A stretch of 60,421 nt of DNA from Clostridium sp. K13 (GTDB lineage Bacteria > Bacillota > Clostridia > Clostridiales > Clostridiaceae): NCBI RefSeq assembly GCF_019734195.1, contig NZ_JAASHM010000021.1:33276-93696 (forward strand), given 5' to 3'. Below the pieces are notes generated by a model. The model saw only the letters and a list, made by a program, of their open reading frames with translations, had not been told where the DNA came from and did no database searches. Positions 15,740 through 24,612 of the stretch are shown here, in pieces. Position numbers and translations under genes: made by a program. Position 1 is the stretch's first letter; the number at the start of each line of letters is the position of its first letter.

Positions 15740-17460
15740 TCTCTTAAATACCACTCTCTCAATTTTTTATCAAAACCCGTTTTGTTAATTTCTTCTAATC
15801 TATTTATTAATTCATCACCAAACTCAATATTTCCTCTTTCATAAGCAATTCTCATTAATGGGTAAATATATTCTTTGTTCATAGGATCATTTTTCAACTT
15901 TTCATATAACCAATTATATCCTTCATCTATTTTATAATCTAATATCAGCTTTTCACCTTCATTTAACTTCTTCTTTTTCAGTTTAACTTCTATTGGCTTA
16001 GTAGATTTTGATAATATTATTCCATTTTCATCATAAGCATTAACACTTATATATATTTTTTCAGTATCTATAGCTCCCAAATAATATTCTGAACTCATTT
16101 TAAAACTTCCATCTTCATCTTCTGTTTGAGTCATAATTGAAAAACTTTGAAGTGAACCTTTAGTTAATGGAATCCTTATTTCATTATCACTTGTTATCTC
16201 CTTAAGATATATTACATAACAATCAATACCAATATCTACTCCATAAGAATAAGCATTAGGATATTCTTTACAATTAATAACTATTTCATCAGCTTCATTA
16301 TCAACTCTTATATCATTAACTTTAACTTCATCATTTAAAGTAATATCAATATTAACTTTTTCACCTTCATTTAAAGATATAGGCGTAACATTTTCTTGCC
16401 TTGAAACCTTATCTCCATAAACTGATGGTATAGATAAAATTATTCCATAATCTACATTTGGAAAAACCTTATTAAAAGTAAATTCTCCATTCTCATCTGT
16501 ATAAACAGTTTGATTATATTTATAGTTAGATCCATTAAAATCTAATCTACCATTTTCAGGGTTAATACCAATCCCACCCCATTGTTCATGTAAAATAACA
16601 GCTGTATTAGCTATTGCTTTTCCCTTAACTGTTACTTTTCCACTTATTTCTCCAAAATTAATGTTTTCTGTACTTACTCCTTTTTCATACCATTCTATAG
16701 GTCTAATAAAATCTATATCCTTTAAAATATTAGCTGAAACTATTAGCTTATTTTTTTCAGCCTCTTCTCTTAATTTTTCATTATATTTCTCAATATCTTG
16801 CGTATTTACTAAATTACCTTCTGTTTCAATTTTATCAATATCACCTTTAATATAATTAATAGAATTTTTATATCCCTTTAATACTGGTAGATATTCTTCA
16901 TTTTCATCACATAAATTTAAAGCTTTATCATACTCCCCTTGCTTTGCATAATATATAATTTCATTTACTAAAGCTACTTGATTAATAACTTCACTTTTAT
17001 TCTTTTTAGCTTCTATTATTAAATCAAATGCTTTATCAGAATTTCCTAAAACCATTTCTAGGTTTATTAAAGCATTTAAGTTTTTAACATAGTAATTATC
17101 ATCTTCGCCTAATTCTACTCCCTTTTCAAAATAACTCTTTGCAATTAAAGCTTGTTCCATATTCCCACTTTTAATTGAAGTAAGAGTAGTTCCATTTGAA
17201 TAATAATAAAGTACTTCCCTAACATAATCATAATTACTCATACCAATCATATAGTATGTTCTACCCATATCAAATTTAAATGTTGGATAGTACTCATATA
17301 GCTTTAAAAACCCTGAAGTATATGTCTTTACATTGCTTTCACTATTACTACCAATCTCAAAACCTATAACCCCTATAAAGTAAAATATATATGGAATAGT
17401 AAAAAATAAAATAAATATTGATAATATAATTGTTTTTATTTTTATTCTTATTACCTTCAT
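15736..17460 (-). CDS. Membrane-anchored protein with TPR-like and carboxypeptidase-regulatory-like domains, unknown function
   Basis: The 574-residue protein begins with a basic stretch and one membrane segment (about 8-32), so most of it should lie outside the membrane. Residues about 45-250 are helical with TPR-like spacing. About 270-365 resemble a carboxypeptidase regulatory-like beta-sandwich (GEISGKVTVKGKAIANTAV). The rest is beta-rich with a short helical end. It is the first gene of the sigma/anti-sigma operon (GGGGGG ten bases before the ATG) and overlaps the sigma gene, so it may sense or present an envelope signal to the sigma system. I do not recognise a precise family. Confidence 0.75.
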   Translation of the reverse strand: MKVIRIKIKTIILSIFILFFTIPYIFYFIGVIGFEIGSNSESNVKTYTSGFLKLYEYYPTFKFDMGRTYYMIGMSNYDYVREVLYYYSNGTTLTSIKSGNMEQALIAKSYFEKGVELGEDDNYYVKNLNALINLEMVLGNSDKAFDLIIEAKKNKSEVINQVALVNEIIYYAKQGEYDKALNLCDENEEYLPVLKGYKNSINYIKGDIDKIETEGNLVNTQDIEKYNEKLREEAEKNKLIVSANILKDIDFIRPIEWYEKGVSTENINFGEISGKVTVKGKAIANTAVILHEQWGGIGINPENGRLDFNGSNYKYNQTVYTDENGEFTFNKVFPNVDYGIILSIPSVYGDKVSRQENVTPISLNEGEKVNIDITLNDEVKVNDIRVDNEADEIVINCKEYPNAYSYGVDIGIDCYVIYLKEITSDNEIRIPLTKGSLQSFSIMTQTEDEDGSFKMSSEYYLGAIDTEKIYISVNAYDENGIILSKSTKPIEVKLKKKKLNEGEKLILDYKIDEGYNWLYEKLKNDPMNKEYIYPLMRIAYERGNIEFGDELINRLEEINKTGFDKKLREWYLRE

Positions 17461-17542
17461 TGATATGTGTCCCCCTTTTCCTCTTATATAATCTTAGACT
17501 TATATTTTTTAAAAAGGTTTCACAAATATAAAAATATTTATT

Positions 17543-17564
17543 AAAAAAACTCCGTTAGGAGTTT
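17543..17564 (-). terminator. Terminator-like hairpin before the 574-residue gene
   Basis: Arms AAACTCC/GGAGTTT with loop TAAC are followed on the minus strand by a seven-base T run. No minus-strand gene lies upstream, so it may stop antisense transcription from below the CYTH gene or act in the leader of the sigma operon. A very similar hairpin occurs at 38479-38498. Confidence 0.5.
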
Positions 17565-17676
17565 CTACCTAAATTCTTCAATCTTAATCTTACTTATTAG
17601 CTAATATCAAAATGATATTAATTTTATTTTATTGTATAATATATCTATTATTTAATAACCGAAGGGAGTTACATTT

Positions 17677-18234
17677 ATGAAAGAATTAGAAACAAGAGTA
17701 ATGGATATTGATGTTGAAGATATTAGAAGTAAAATGGAATCTTTAGGTGCTGTTAAAGTTAAATCTGAAGATCAAGTTAATGAAATATATGACTTTGAGG
17801 ATGGAAGACTTTTGGCTGATAAAGGTTATGCTAGAGTTAGAACTACTATAGATAGACTTACTGGCAAAGAAACTGTATTTATGACTACAAAAAAAATGCT
17901 AAGTCAAGGTACTTTTAAAGTAATGGAAGAAAACGAAACTATAGTTGAAGATGCAGAAATGGCTAGAAGAATATTTAAATCTTTAGGACTTGTACTACAA
18001 GAATCTATTTCTAAATATAGAGAAAGTTATAAAATTAATGATTCTTTAATCGAAATTGATATTAATGATAAAAGTTTTTGTCCTTTCCCTTACTTAGAAA
18101 TTGAAACTACTTCTGAAGAAAAACTTGAAGAGATACTTAAATTAATAGGTTATACTTTGGCTGATACTACTTCTAAAACCATTTATGAAATTCTTGCTGA
18201 AAGAGGAATTGAAGGTAAAATAAAAGGAAGATAA
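17677..18234 (+). CDS. CYTH-domain protein (class IV adenylate cyclase/triphosphatase type)
   Basis: The 185-residue product starts with the CYTH hallmark ExExK/R (KELETRV, residues 2-8). It continues with the alternating charged strands of the triphosphate tunnel fold (VRTTIDR, KVMEENETIVED, SLIEIDIN, PYLEIET). The family hydrolyses inorganic or organic triphosphates or makes cAMP; residues alone do not decide which. The start is ATG 17677 with AAGGGAG eight bases upstream. It is monocistronic and ends at a shared terminator. Confidence 0.85.
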   Translation: MKELETRVMDIDVEDIRSKMESLGAVKVKSEDQVNEIYDFEDGRLLADKGYARVRTTIDRLTGKETVFMTTKKMLSQGTFKVMEENETIVEDAEMARRIFKSLGLVLQESISKYRESYKINDSLIEIDINDKSFCPFPYLEIETTSEEKLEEILKLIGYTLADTTSKTIYEILAERGIEGKIKGR

Positions 18235-18235
18235 C

Positions 18236-18263
18236 AAAAATGCTCACAAAGGTGAGCATTTTT
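18236..18263. terminator. Bidirectional terminator
   Basis: AAAAATGCTCAC and GTGAGCATTTTT flank a four-base loop, followed by more T. It is shared by the CYTH gene and the convergent deacetylase gene. Confidence 0.9.
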
Positions 18264-19232
18264 TTATTTAATTGTTCTAAATTCATATCCTTGACTTTGT
18301 AAGTATTCAATTATCATCGGAAGAGCTTTTACAGTTTCTTCCTTTCCATAAGTGTCATGCATTAATAAAACAACACTATCTGCATTAGGTCCTAAAGCTT
18401 CTACACTTTCTTTAGTACATTGTAGTAATTGATCTGCATTTTTCTTTGCACCTTCTGCATCTTTATTTAATGCATTCCAGTCTACATTGTAATATCCGTC
18501 TTGTTCCATAGCCTCTTTCATGGCTGTACGCCCATTCCATGACCAATATCCACCCGGTAATCTAATAACTCTTGTTGTAAAGTCTTTTCCTAGTACCTCT
18601 TTCATTGCATTTTCATTTTTTTGAAGGTCAGATACAATATTATTTACATTCATAACTCTATTAGGATATAAGTATGAATAATCATGACTATATGTATGAT
18701 TTGCTATTGCATGTCCTCTAGCAACCTCCTCTTTTAGTAATGCTTTTGCTTGATCATTAGCAGCTATTGATGTTCCTATAACAAAGAATGTTGCCTTTAC
18801 ATTATATTTATCTAATACATCTAATACACCTGGCGTATTAGTTGTTGATGGACCATCATCAAAAGTTAAATAAACAACCTTTTTACCATCTGTTCTTACT
18901 GGATATGTCTTAGTTCCATTTAAAAGTCCTTTAGTATTTTCTGCAACAACAGCTGCATCATCTGCATTAGGGTCCTCTTCAAAGGATGTATACCCACTAT
19001 TATCTAATTTAGGAGTTTCTACCTCCTCTTTATTTTCTGTTTCTTCAGTGTTATTGGATTGTCCACTATCACTTGTCCCATTATTTTCTATTTGTAAATT
19101 TTGATTTTCACGTTTAGGAATAAGTTTAACTCCTACAAATACTGCAATTAATATTAAAATACATATTGCTAATATTACTCTTTTTCTTTGTCTTTTCTTC
19201 TTTTTATTAAATCTTTTATTCTTATGATCCAT
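18264..19232 (-). CDS. Polysaccharide deacetylase (NodB family), membrane-anchored, copy 1
   Basis: The 322-residue protein has a basic N-terminus, a single membrane segment (about 18-37), an acidic linker (about 45-100) and a NodB domain. Domain motifs are TFDDGPST (about 123-130), NHTYSHDYSYLYP with the two metal His, RLPGGYWSW, and LLMHDTYG near the end. Such enzymes remove acetyl groups from GlcNAc or MurNAc of peptidoglycan or other glycans and often give lysozyme resistance. A close paralogue lies at 20425-21399; the catalytic halves are nearly alike while the linkers differ. A decayed IS separates the two. Confidence 0.92.
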   Translation of the reverse strand: MDHKNKRFNKKKKRQRKRVILAICILILIAVFVGVKLIPKRENQNLQIENNGTSDSGQSNNTEETENKEEVETPKLDNSGYTSFEEDPNADDAAVVAENTKGLLNGTKTYPVRTDGKKVVYLTFDDGPSTTNTPGVLDVLDKYNVKATFFVIGTSIAANDQAKALLKEEVARGHAIANHTYSHDYSYLYPNRVMNVNNIVSDLQKNENAMKEVLGKDFTTRVIRLPGGYWSWNGRTAMKEAMEQDGYYNVDWNALNKDAEGAKKNADQLLQCTKESVEALGPNADSVVLLMHDTYGKEETVKALPMIIEYLQSQGYEFRTIK

Positions 19233-19373
19233 TATTTTATATTTTCCTCCACCACTTTTTTCCTAATTCATTTCATTATAAATCTTCTCTTTCTTCTAAT
19301 AATACTATACAACATATCTATATATAAATTCGTTACAAAAGTATTACAATTATATTTCAATAAAAAAAATAAA

Positions 19374-20408
19374 GGGGCTGTATCATATTGAATTTATAAA
19401 TTCAATATAGATACGGCCTATTTTAATATTTTTTATTATTATTCATATTTTTTTGTGCATATATTTCCATTTTATTTATTTAAAGATACAACAAAAAGAA
19501 GGTCAATACTGACTTTCTATAATATTCCTATTTTGTTTTATTTACGCAACATCCGTTTCGTGTAACAACTTTCCGTTACGTTTTTGCATAGTTTTATTAT
19601 GAAGTTTGTTAACATTATAAGCAAATGCCATCAATAATACTTCAATTCTAACTTTTATATTTCCACGCATTAAAAATCTTCTGAAACCATAATCTTGCTT
19701 AATTACTCCAAATGCTCCCTCGACCTGAATAGATCTATTAACTCTTAATAATATACCTTTTTGTACATTATATCCAGGTTTGAGTTGACCATTTTTCATA
19801 TGATATTCTTTCATATGCATGAAGATTGCATCATGATCAGTTTTTGAAAAACTATTTCGACCATTGAAAATGCTATTATAGTCATCATATCTGGTTTGTT
19901 TTTCTATAAAATCAATAAGAGCTTCTACATATTTCTGAAGTTTGCTTTTTCTACGTCCTTTTCCATAAACAAAATTTACACCTTGATTTTCTTTTATTTC
20001 TAATAATTTTTCATTTATAAATATTGCATCTTCAACCTCGATCTTAGAATCAGAAATTTCTATAGTTATATTGAAAAAATCAGATATTTCCATTACTATT
20101 TTTTTCACTTTTTTTTGAAGCTTTTCTTCAAGAATATCCGTAGTTTTCTTCCATACAAAAGTATATCTGTTAGCATCCGCTTCGATTTTTGTTCCATCAA
20201 CAAATAAGTTTTTAAACTCTATTTCATTCCTTTTTTCTAATTCTATAACAAATTGATAAAATAAATCTTCTACTTGATGAATATGTATAATATTTTTGCT
20301 TTTTAAATTATTAGTATTCATAAAAATATTATACACAAAAAGGAGGATTAAAATTCGAATCCTCCTTTTCTTATCGGCTAGTATCAAAATTTATTTTGAT
20401 ACAACCCC
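19374..20408 (-). mobile_element. Decayed IS1182-type insertion sequence (about 1.04 kb)
   Basis: The left end GGGGCTGTATCA (19374-19385) and right end TGATACAACCCC (20397-20408) are inverted repeats with one mismatch, extended by A/T-rich AAATAA and TTATTT outside. Each end continues as a hairpin: ATTGAATTTATAAATTCAAT on the left and GTATCAAAAT...ATTTTGATAC on the right. The element holds a transposase remnant and a hairpin at 20339-20370. IS1182 members are usually 1.6-1.9 kb, so about one third is missing. It sits between two paralogous deacetylase genes. A target duplication is not clear. Confidence 0.8.
19542..20387 (-). pseudogene. IS1182-family transposase remnant
   Basis: The 281-codon frame matches the transposase in pieces: [20 protein letters not shown] (about 61-80), then a middle domain ending [18 protein letters not shown] and LKPGYNVQ, then [22 protein letters not shown] and the C-terminus. 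The N-terminal domain (over 100 residues) is absent; the frame starts only 21 bases from the IS end. The block between LKPGYNVQ and NRSIQVEG, which normally carries about 100 residues of the DDE domain, has been deleted in frame. The protein cannot be an active transposase. A terminator-like hairpin (19496-19519) follows. Confidence 0.85.
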
Positions 20409-20424
20409 TTATTTATATATCTCA

Positions 20425-21399
20425 CTATTTGATAGTTTTAAATTCATATCCACTACCTTGTAAATATTCTATTATTTCTGGTAGAGCCTTTACAGTTTCT
20501 TCTTTTCCATATGTATCATGCATTAAAAGAACAACACTATCTGCATTTGGTCCTAGAGCTTCTATAGTCTCCTTAGTACTTTGTAGTAATTCTCCTGCAT
20601 TTTTTGCCTTGCCTTCAGCATCTTTATTTAGTGCATTCCAATCTATATTACAATATCCTTTTTCTATCATTTTATCTTTCATAGGTGTACGTCCTTCCCA
20701 TGACCAATATCCACCTGGGAATCTAATAACTCTTGTTGTAAAATCTTTTCCTAATATTTCTTTCATTAAATTATTATTTCTTTCAATATCTGAAACAATA
20801 TTATCTACATTCATAGTTCTATTAGGATATAAGTATGAATAATCATGTCCATATGTATGATTTGCTATAGCATGTCCACCTTTTGCAATATCTTTTAATA
20901 CATTTTGTGCTTCTTCATTGCCTTCAAGTGATTTTCCTAAAACAAAAAATGTTCCTTTGACATTATATTTATCTAATACTTCTAATACTGCTGGAGTATT
21001 TGTTGTTGATGGTCCATCATCAAAAGTTAAGTAAACAATCTTCTTACCATCAGTTCTTACTGGATATGTCTTAGTCCCATTTAAAAGTCCTTTAGTATTT
21101 TCAGCAACCATTGCTGCATCATCTGCATTAGGATCATCTTTCAATTCTAAGTAATTACTATTATCTAATATATTAGTTACTTTATCTTCTGTATCGTTTG
21201 TAACATCTTTATCTTCAAAATCATTTTTATCTTGCTCTTGATTTGTACCAACTTGTACATTAAATTTATCCTTTTTAGGAATAAACTTAACAGCTAAAAC
21301 AACTACACATAATATAAAAAAAGTTACTACTAAAATAATAGCACTTTTTCTATTTTTTCTAGCCCTATACTTATTTCTATTAATCCTTTTTCCTTTCAT
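20425..21399 (-). CDS. Polysaccharide deacetylase (NodB family), membrane-anchored, copy 2
   Basis: The 324-residue product, counted from ATG 21399 (GGGGA eight bases upstream; the ATG at 21408 overlaps that site), has a basic N-terminus, one membrane segment, an acidic linker and a NodB domain with TFDDGPST, NHTYGHDYSYLYP, RFPGGYWSW and LLMHDTYG. It is closely related to copy 1, so the pair arose by tandem duplication. The linkers have diverged, which may place the active sites at different distances from the membrane. Likely substrate is cell-wall or other N-acetylated glycan. The IS inserted just behind this gene may have replaced its terminator. Confidence 0.92.
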   Translation of the reverse strand: MKGKRINRNKYRARKNRKSAIILVVTFFILCVVVLAVKFIPKKDKFNVQVGTNQEQDKNDFEDKDVTNDTEDKVTNILDNSNYLELKDDPNADDAAMVAENTKGLLNGTKTYPVRTDGKKIVYLTFDDGPSTTNTPAVLEVLDKYNVKGTFFVLGKSLEGNEEAQNVLKDIAKGGHAIANHTYGHDYSYLYPNRTMNVDNIVSDIERNNNLMKEILGKDFTTRVIRFPGGYWSWEGRTPMKDKMIEKGYCNIDWNALNKDAEGKAKNAGELLQSTKETIEALGPNADSVVLLMHDTYGKEETVKALPEIIEYLQGSGYEFKTIK

Positions 21400-21532
21400 T
21401 GTTAACATCCCCTACTTTTAAAATTACGTAATTTCTATTACTAATATATATTAACATATATTAAAATATTATCCAAAACTCTTTTAATAAATTTAAAGAT
21501 ATAATTTATATCCTTCGTCTCATTTTTACATA

Positions 21533-21566
21533 ATAAAGAGAAAAAGTCATCACTTTTCCTCTTTAT
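21533..21566. terminator. Hairpin between the TM2 gene and deacetylase copy 2
   Basis: ATAAAGAGAAAAAGT pairs with ACTTTTCCTCTTTAT with one bulge. It has no clear T-tract beyond its own arm. The rest of 21400-21697 is AT-rich without a recognisable gene. Confidence 0.5.
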
Positions 21567-21697
21567 CTATTAATTAAAATAAGTTTTATAAATCTGGTTT
21601 CTTATTCATATGTTTTTATCTATTCATTATTTAAATGATTAGTTCTCATAAATTCAGTAGATTCTTTACTTAAAATTCTATTATTCATATACCTTTA

Positions 21698-22195
21698 TTA
21701 ATTATCTGTTAAAGGTACTCCATCAGCGTCTGTAGTTATTGTAGTTCCACATAAAATAAGTATTCCTTCAATAAAGCCCCAAAGGCTACCTGCACCACAA
21801 GTTAAAATAGTAACTACAATTTGTAAAATTCCTATTCCTACATATCCTAAGTAAAATCTATGAATCCCAAGTCCTCCAACCAAAATTCCTAATATTCCTG
21901 CTGCAACTTTTGATTTTTGCCTTCTTGTTACATAACCTTGGTTATTTCCTTGATTATTATAGTTATTAGAACAACCTGCATTATTATTTGAAGAATAATT
22001 TTGATTATTATAAGTATTTTCCTTTAAATCTTCCTTATAATTTTCTATTACATTTCCACAATTACTACAAGTAGCTCCATTTACCCTTACCCCACAATTT
22101 TCACAATACCCTTGTCCTTCACCTGCTTTAAATCCACAGTTAAAACAAAAATTAACACCTTCATTTAATTTTTCTCCACAATTTTTACAATACAT
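21698..22195 (-). CDS. Zinc-ribbon and TM2-domain membrane protein
   Basis: The product is 165 residues from ATG 22195 (GGGGG eight bases upstream; an in-frame TTG exists at 22216). The N-terminus has CKNC, CFNC, CENC and CSNC pairs, forming two zinc ribbons (1-50). An Asn-rich linker with YNNQ repeats follows, then a TM2 domain (about 85-160) with the motif GILGVGGLGIHRFYLGYVGIG-like blocks around two membrane helices. TM2 proteins are common in clostridia; their function is not established. It is monocistronic. Confidence 0.85.
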   Translation of the reverse strand: MYCKNCGEKLNEGVNFCFNCGFKAGEGQGYCENCGVRVNGATCSNCGNVIENYKEDLKENTYNNQNYSSNNNAGCSNNYNNQGNNQGYVTRRQKSKVAAGILGILVGGLGIHRFYLGYVGIGILQIVVTILTCGAGSLWGFIEGILILCGTTITTDADGVPLTDN

Positions 22196-22325
22196 ATTCC
22201 TTTCCCCCTTAATCAACTATGTAAATATTATACATTATTTATCAAAAGCTTATCCATCTATTTCATTATATACTTCTATTATTATTACTTCTTATTATAA
22301 AAAATGTTGTTTTTAATATAATAAT

Positions 22326-22365
22326 AACAAAAAACCTAGGTTATTCTTACCTAAGTTTTTTGTTA
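22326..22365 (-). terminator. Terminator of the FUSC-family gene
   Basis: Arms AACAAAAAAC.TAGGT and ACCTA.GTTTTTTGTT flank a seven-base loop and lie 30 bases after the stop. Confidence 0.75.
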
Positions 22366-22394
22366 ACTTTTATATTAATTTATTTACTTTTTTA

Positions 22395-24329
22395 TTATGC
22401 AATTTCACTAAAAGAAACATTTTCTACTTTCTTTATTTCCTTTATTTGAGATACAACACTTCTTATACTTTCAAATATTATCTTATTTTTAATTCCTTTA
22501 GCTAATACAATATGCTCTTCAACTATTTCTATTATATTATCAATATTTTCTTTTCCTATCTGTGATAATAAGTTTAAATCATCAAGCATATATTCAACGT
22601 GTTTATACTTAACTTCACTTCTTTTTACTAATGCATATAATTGATAAATATCTACAACTAATTCCCTTATTTTATCAAAGTAAATAGAATCACCCTCAGT
22701 AACTGAATCACTGTTATTTGAAGAAATCCTCTCTTCTATCATTGAACTTACAAGTATTAATGTATCAATTTCATGAGTATTGTCATTCTCATTTTTTGCT
22801 TCTTCATATACCTCACTTAACATCTCAGATACTACTTCACTATACATATCCATTAATTCTTTATTTGCATCCTTCATTTTTACTGGTAATACAAATCTAT
22901 TGATTATTATACCAATTATAATACCTACTATAACAAATAATATTCTATCTAATGTTAAAACAACTTCTCCACCTAACATTGCTGCTGAACCTATAGCAGA
23001 TACCGTACTATAAATAGTTCCACACCTATAAGTTGTTGTATATGATTTTAAATAACCTGCAATCATTAATATTAATACCCTTGATAATGTACTTGTAAAT
23101 ATAGTAAATAGTATAACTATTATAACTCCTCCAACAAGTGTTGCGAACATTCTATCCTTCATTTTTTGTTTTGATAATTCATATATAGGAATTATTATAG
23201 ATAATGCTGTAAAGTAAATCCATCTACCTTCTGCAAGCTTAAAGTAATCACAAATAAAAGCTGCAACAGTTATACCTAATGATACCCTTACTGAATATGA
23301 AAACTTTAATGACTTACTATAAAACTCTTTCTTATGAACATTAACCATTTTATACTTGTCCGGTATACCAGCTTTATCATTTATATTATTATAATTTTCT
23401 ATACCTAATGATTTTAACTCTTCTAAAGATATATTTAACATATTAATAGTGTTTAATATTCTTAAATCATATACATCAGAAATATCTTCTTTAGTATAAC
23501 TATTTATTAAACTTCTTATATTCTCATTAATACTAGTTAAATTATCTTTATCTCCTAAACTTTCTTTTAATTCCTTTAAGCACTTTACTAAATCATTTAA
23601 TATTTTTCTATCATTATTACTAATTTTATCTATTTCATTTGAAAGTTTCTCTAGTATTACAACAATATTTAATTTTATTCTTCCTTCTTCTGTTATATAA
23701 AAATCATCTTTTCTATTATCAAAAATAATTTTTCTAAATTCATTAGAATTACTTTTTATTGATTTATTTATTTCATATTTACTAACACTATTGTCACTTA
23801 TCTTTTTTATAATATCATCACAAATACTGCCTATTAACTTGTTTCCAACCTTAGTAGTTTTATTTTTATTAACTAATAATTGAATTAACATAATTCCAAT
23901 TGGCGCTGCAAGCAATGAAATTAATCTCATTGGCAATTCAGCTAAAGTAATTGGTGTTGCTATTAAAAATAAATATTGTAATGAAAATGGTAAATATATC
24001 GGGAACTTTAAATTATAATAAAATGTATAACTTATTATAAATATAGCTATAAAATTTAAAGGTATAGCCCCCCACGCATTAAGATTCGCTAGATATGCAA
24101 ATATACCCATCCCTATATTTATTACCAACAATTTCATCAAATTTTTTCCTGGAGAAATAGTAAGATTAACTTTTGTAATCATTAACATTGCTGTTATACT
24201 TGTTACTCCTATAAGTGTATTTTTATCTCCAAAAATAGTTTTAAATATAATTACAAATGCTACTATAAAAACATATAAAATAGTCTGTGATATAACAAAT
24301 TGTTTAGTTATTCTTTTTTGCCACTCCAA
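22395..24329 (-). CDS. FUSC/aromatic acid exporter-family membrane protein
   Basis: The product is 644 residues from TTG 24329, which follows AAGGGGAG by six bases and gives MEWQKRITKQ; an upstream in-frame TTG at 24368 lacks a ribosome site. It has two blocks of about six membrane segments (about 10-170 and 345-480), each followed by a long cytosolic helical region. This is the duplicated layout of FUSC/YccS/AaeB-like proteins, with the second block starting SLKFSYSVRVSLGITVAAF. Members are thought to export aromatic carboxylates or other compounds. The gene is monocistronic, so the substrate is open. 24330-24526 upstream shows nothing firm. Confidence 0.82.
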   Translation of the reverse strand: MEWQKRITKQFVISQTILYVFIVAFVIIFKTIFGDKNTLIGVTSITAMLMITKVNLTISPGKNLMKLLVINIGMGIFAYLANLNAWGAIPLNFIAIFIISYTFYYNLKFPIYLPFSLQYLFLIATPITLAELPMRLISLLAAPIGIMLIQLLVNKNKTTKVGNKLIGSICDDIIKKISDNSVSKYEINKSIKSNSNEFRKIIFDNRKDDFYITEEGRIKLNIVVILEKLSNEIDKISNNDRKILNDLVKCLKELKESLGDKDNLTSINENIRSLINSYTKEDISDVYDLRILNTINMLNISLEELKSLGIENYNNINDKAGIPDKYKMVNVHKKEFYSKSLKFSYSVRVSLGITVAAFICDYFKLAEGRWIYFTALSIIIPIYELSKQKMKDRMFATLVGGVIIVILFTIFTSTLSRVLILMIAGYLKSYTTTYRCGTIYSTVSAIGSAAMLGGEVVLTLDRILFVIVGIIIGIIINRFVLPVKMKDANKELMDMYSEVVSEMLSEVYEEAKNENDNTHEIDTLILVSSMIEERISSNNSDSVTEGDSIYFDKIRELVVDIYQLYALVKRSEVKYKHVEYMLDDLNLLSQIGKENIDNIIEIVEEHIVLAKGIKNKIIFESIRSVVSQIKEIKKVENVSFSEIA

Positions 24330-24526
24330 AATACTCTCCCCTTTTACAAATAAATATACAAGAAACAATTCTACTACTAATTAGTTATTGAATCAATTTC
24401 ATATTTTAACAATATTTATTAAAATTTTTCTTAATATCCCTATAATAAACGATTTCATCTGTGTTATTATCTTTTATTCATAACATTATTTAACTTTTCT
24501 CTTACTATTCTTTGAATTTAAATAAT

Positions 24527-24562
24527 AAAATGGAGGATTCAAACTAGAATCCTCCATTTTTT
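24527..24562 (-). terminator. Terminator of the NagH-like gene
   Basis: 14-bp perfect arms, AAAATGGAGGATTC and complement, with a six-base loop. Confidence 0.8.
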
Positions 24563-24612
24563 ATAAATTATTATTAAAGATTACTTACTACGTATGTCTT
24601 CAATCACACTTA

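Noticed and set aside
20396..20842. 148-codon plus-strand frame
   Set aside because: It is antisense to the catalytic end of deacetylase copy 2 and begins in the IS end; no coding sign.
20337..24562. Similar GGAGGATT...AATCCTCC hairpins in the IS (20339-20370) and behind nagH (24527-24562)
   Set aside because: Loops and flanks differ and both fit ordinary hairpin terminators; likely convergence rather than a shared mobile repeat.
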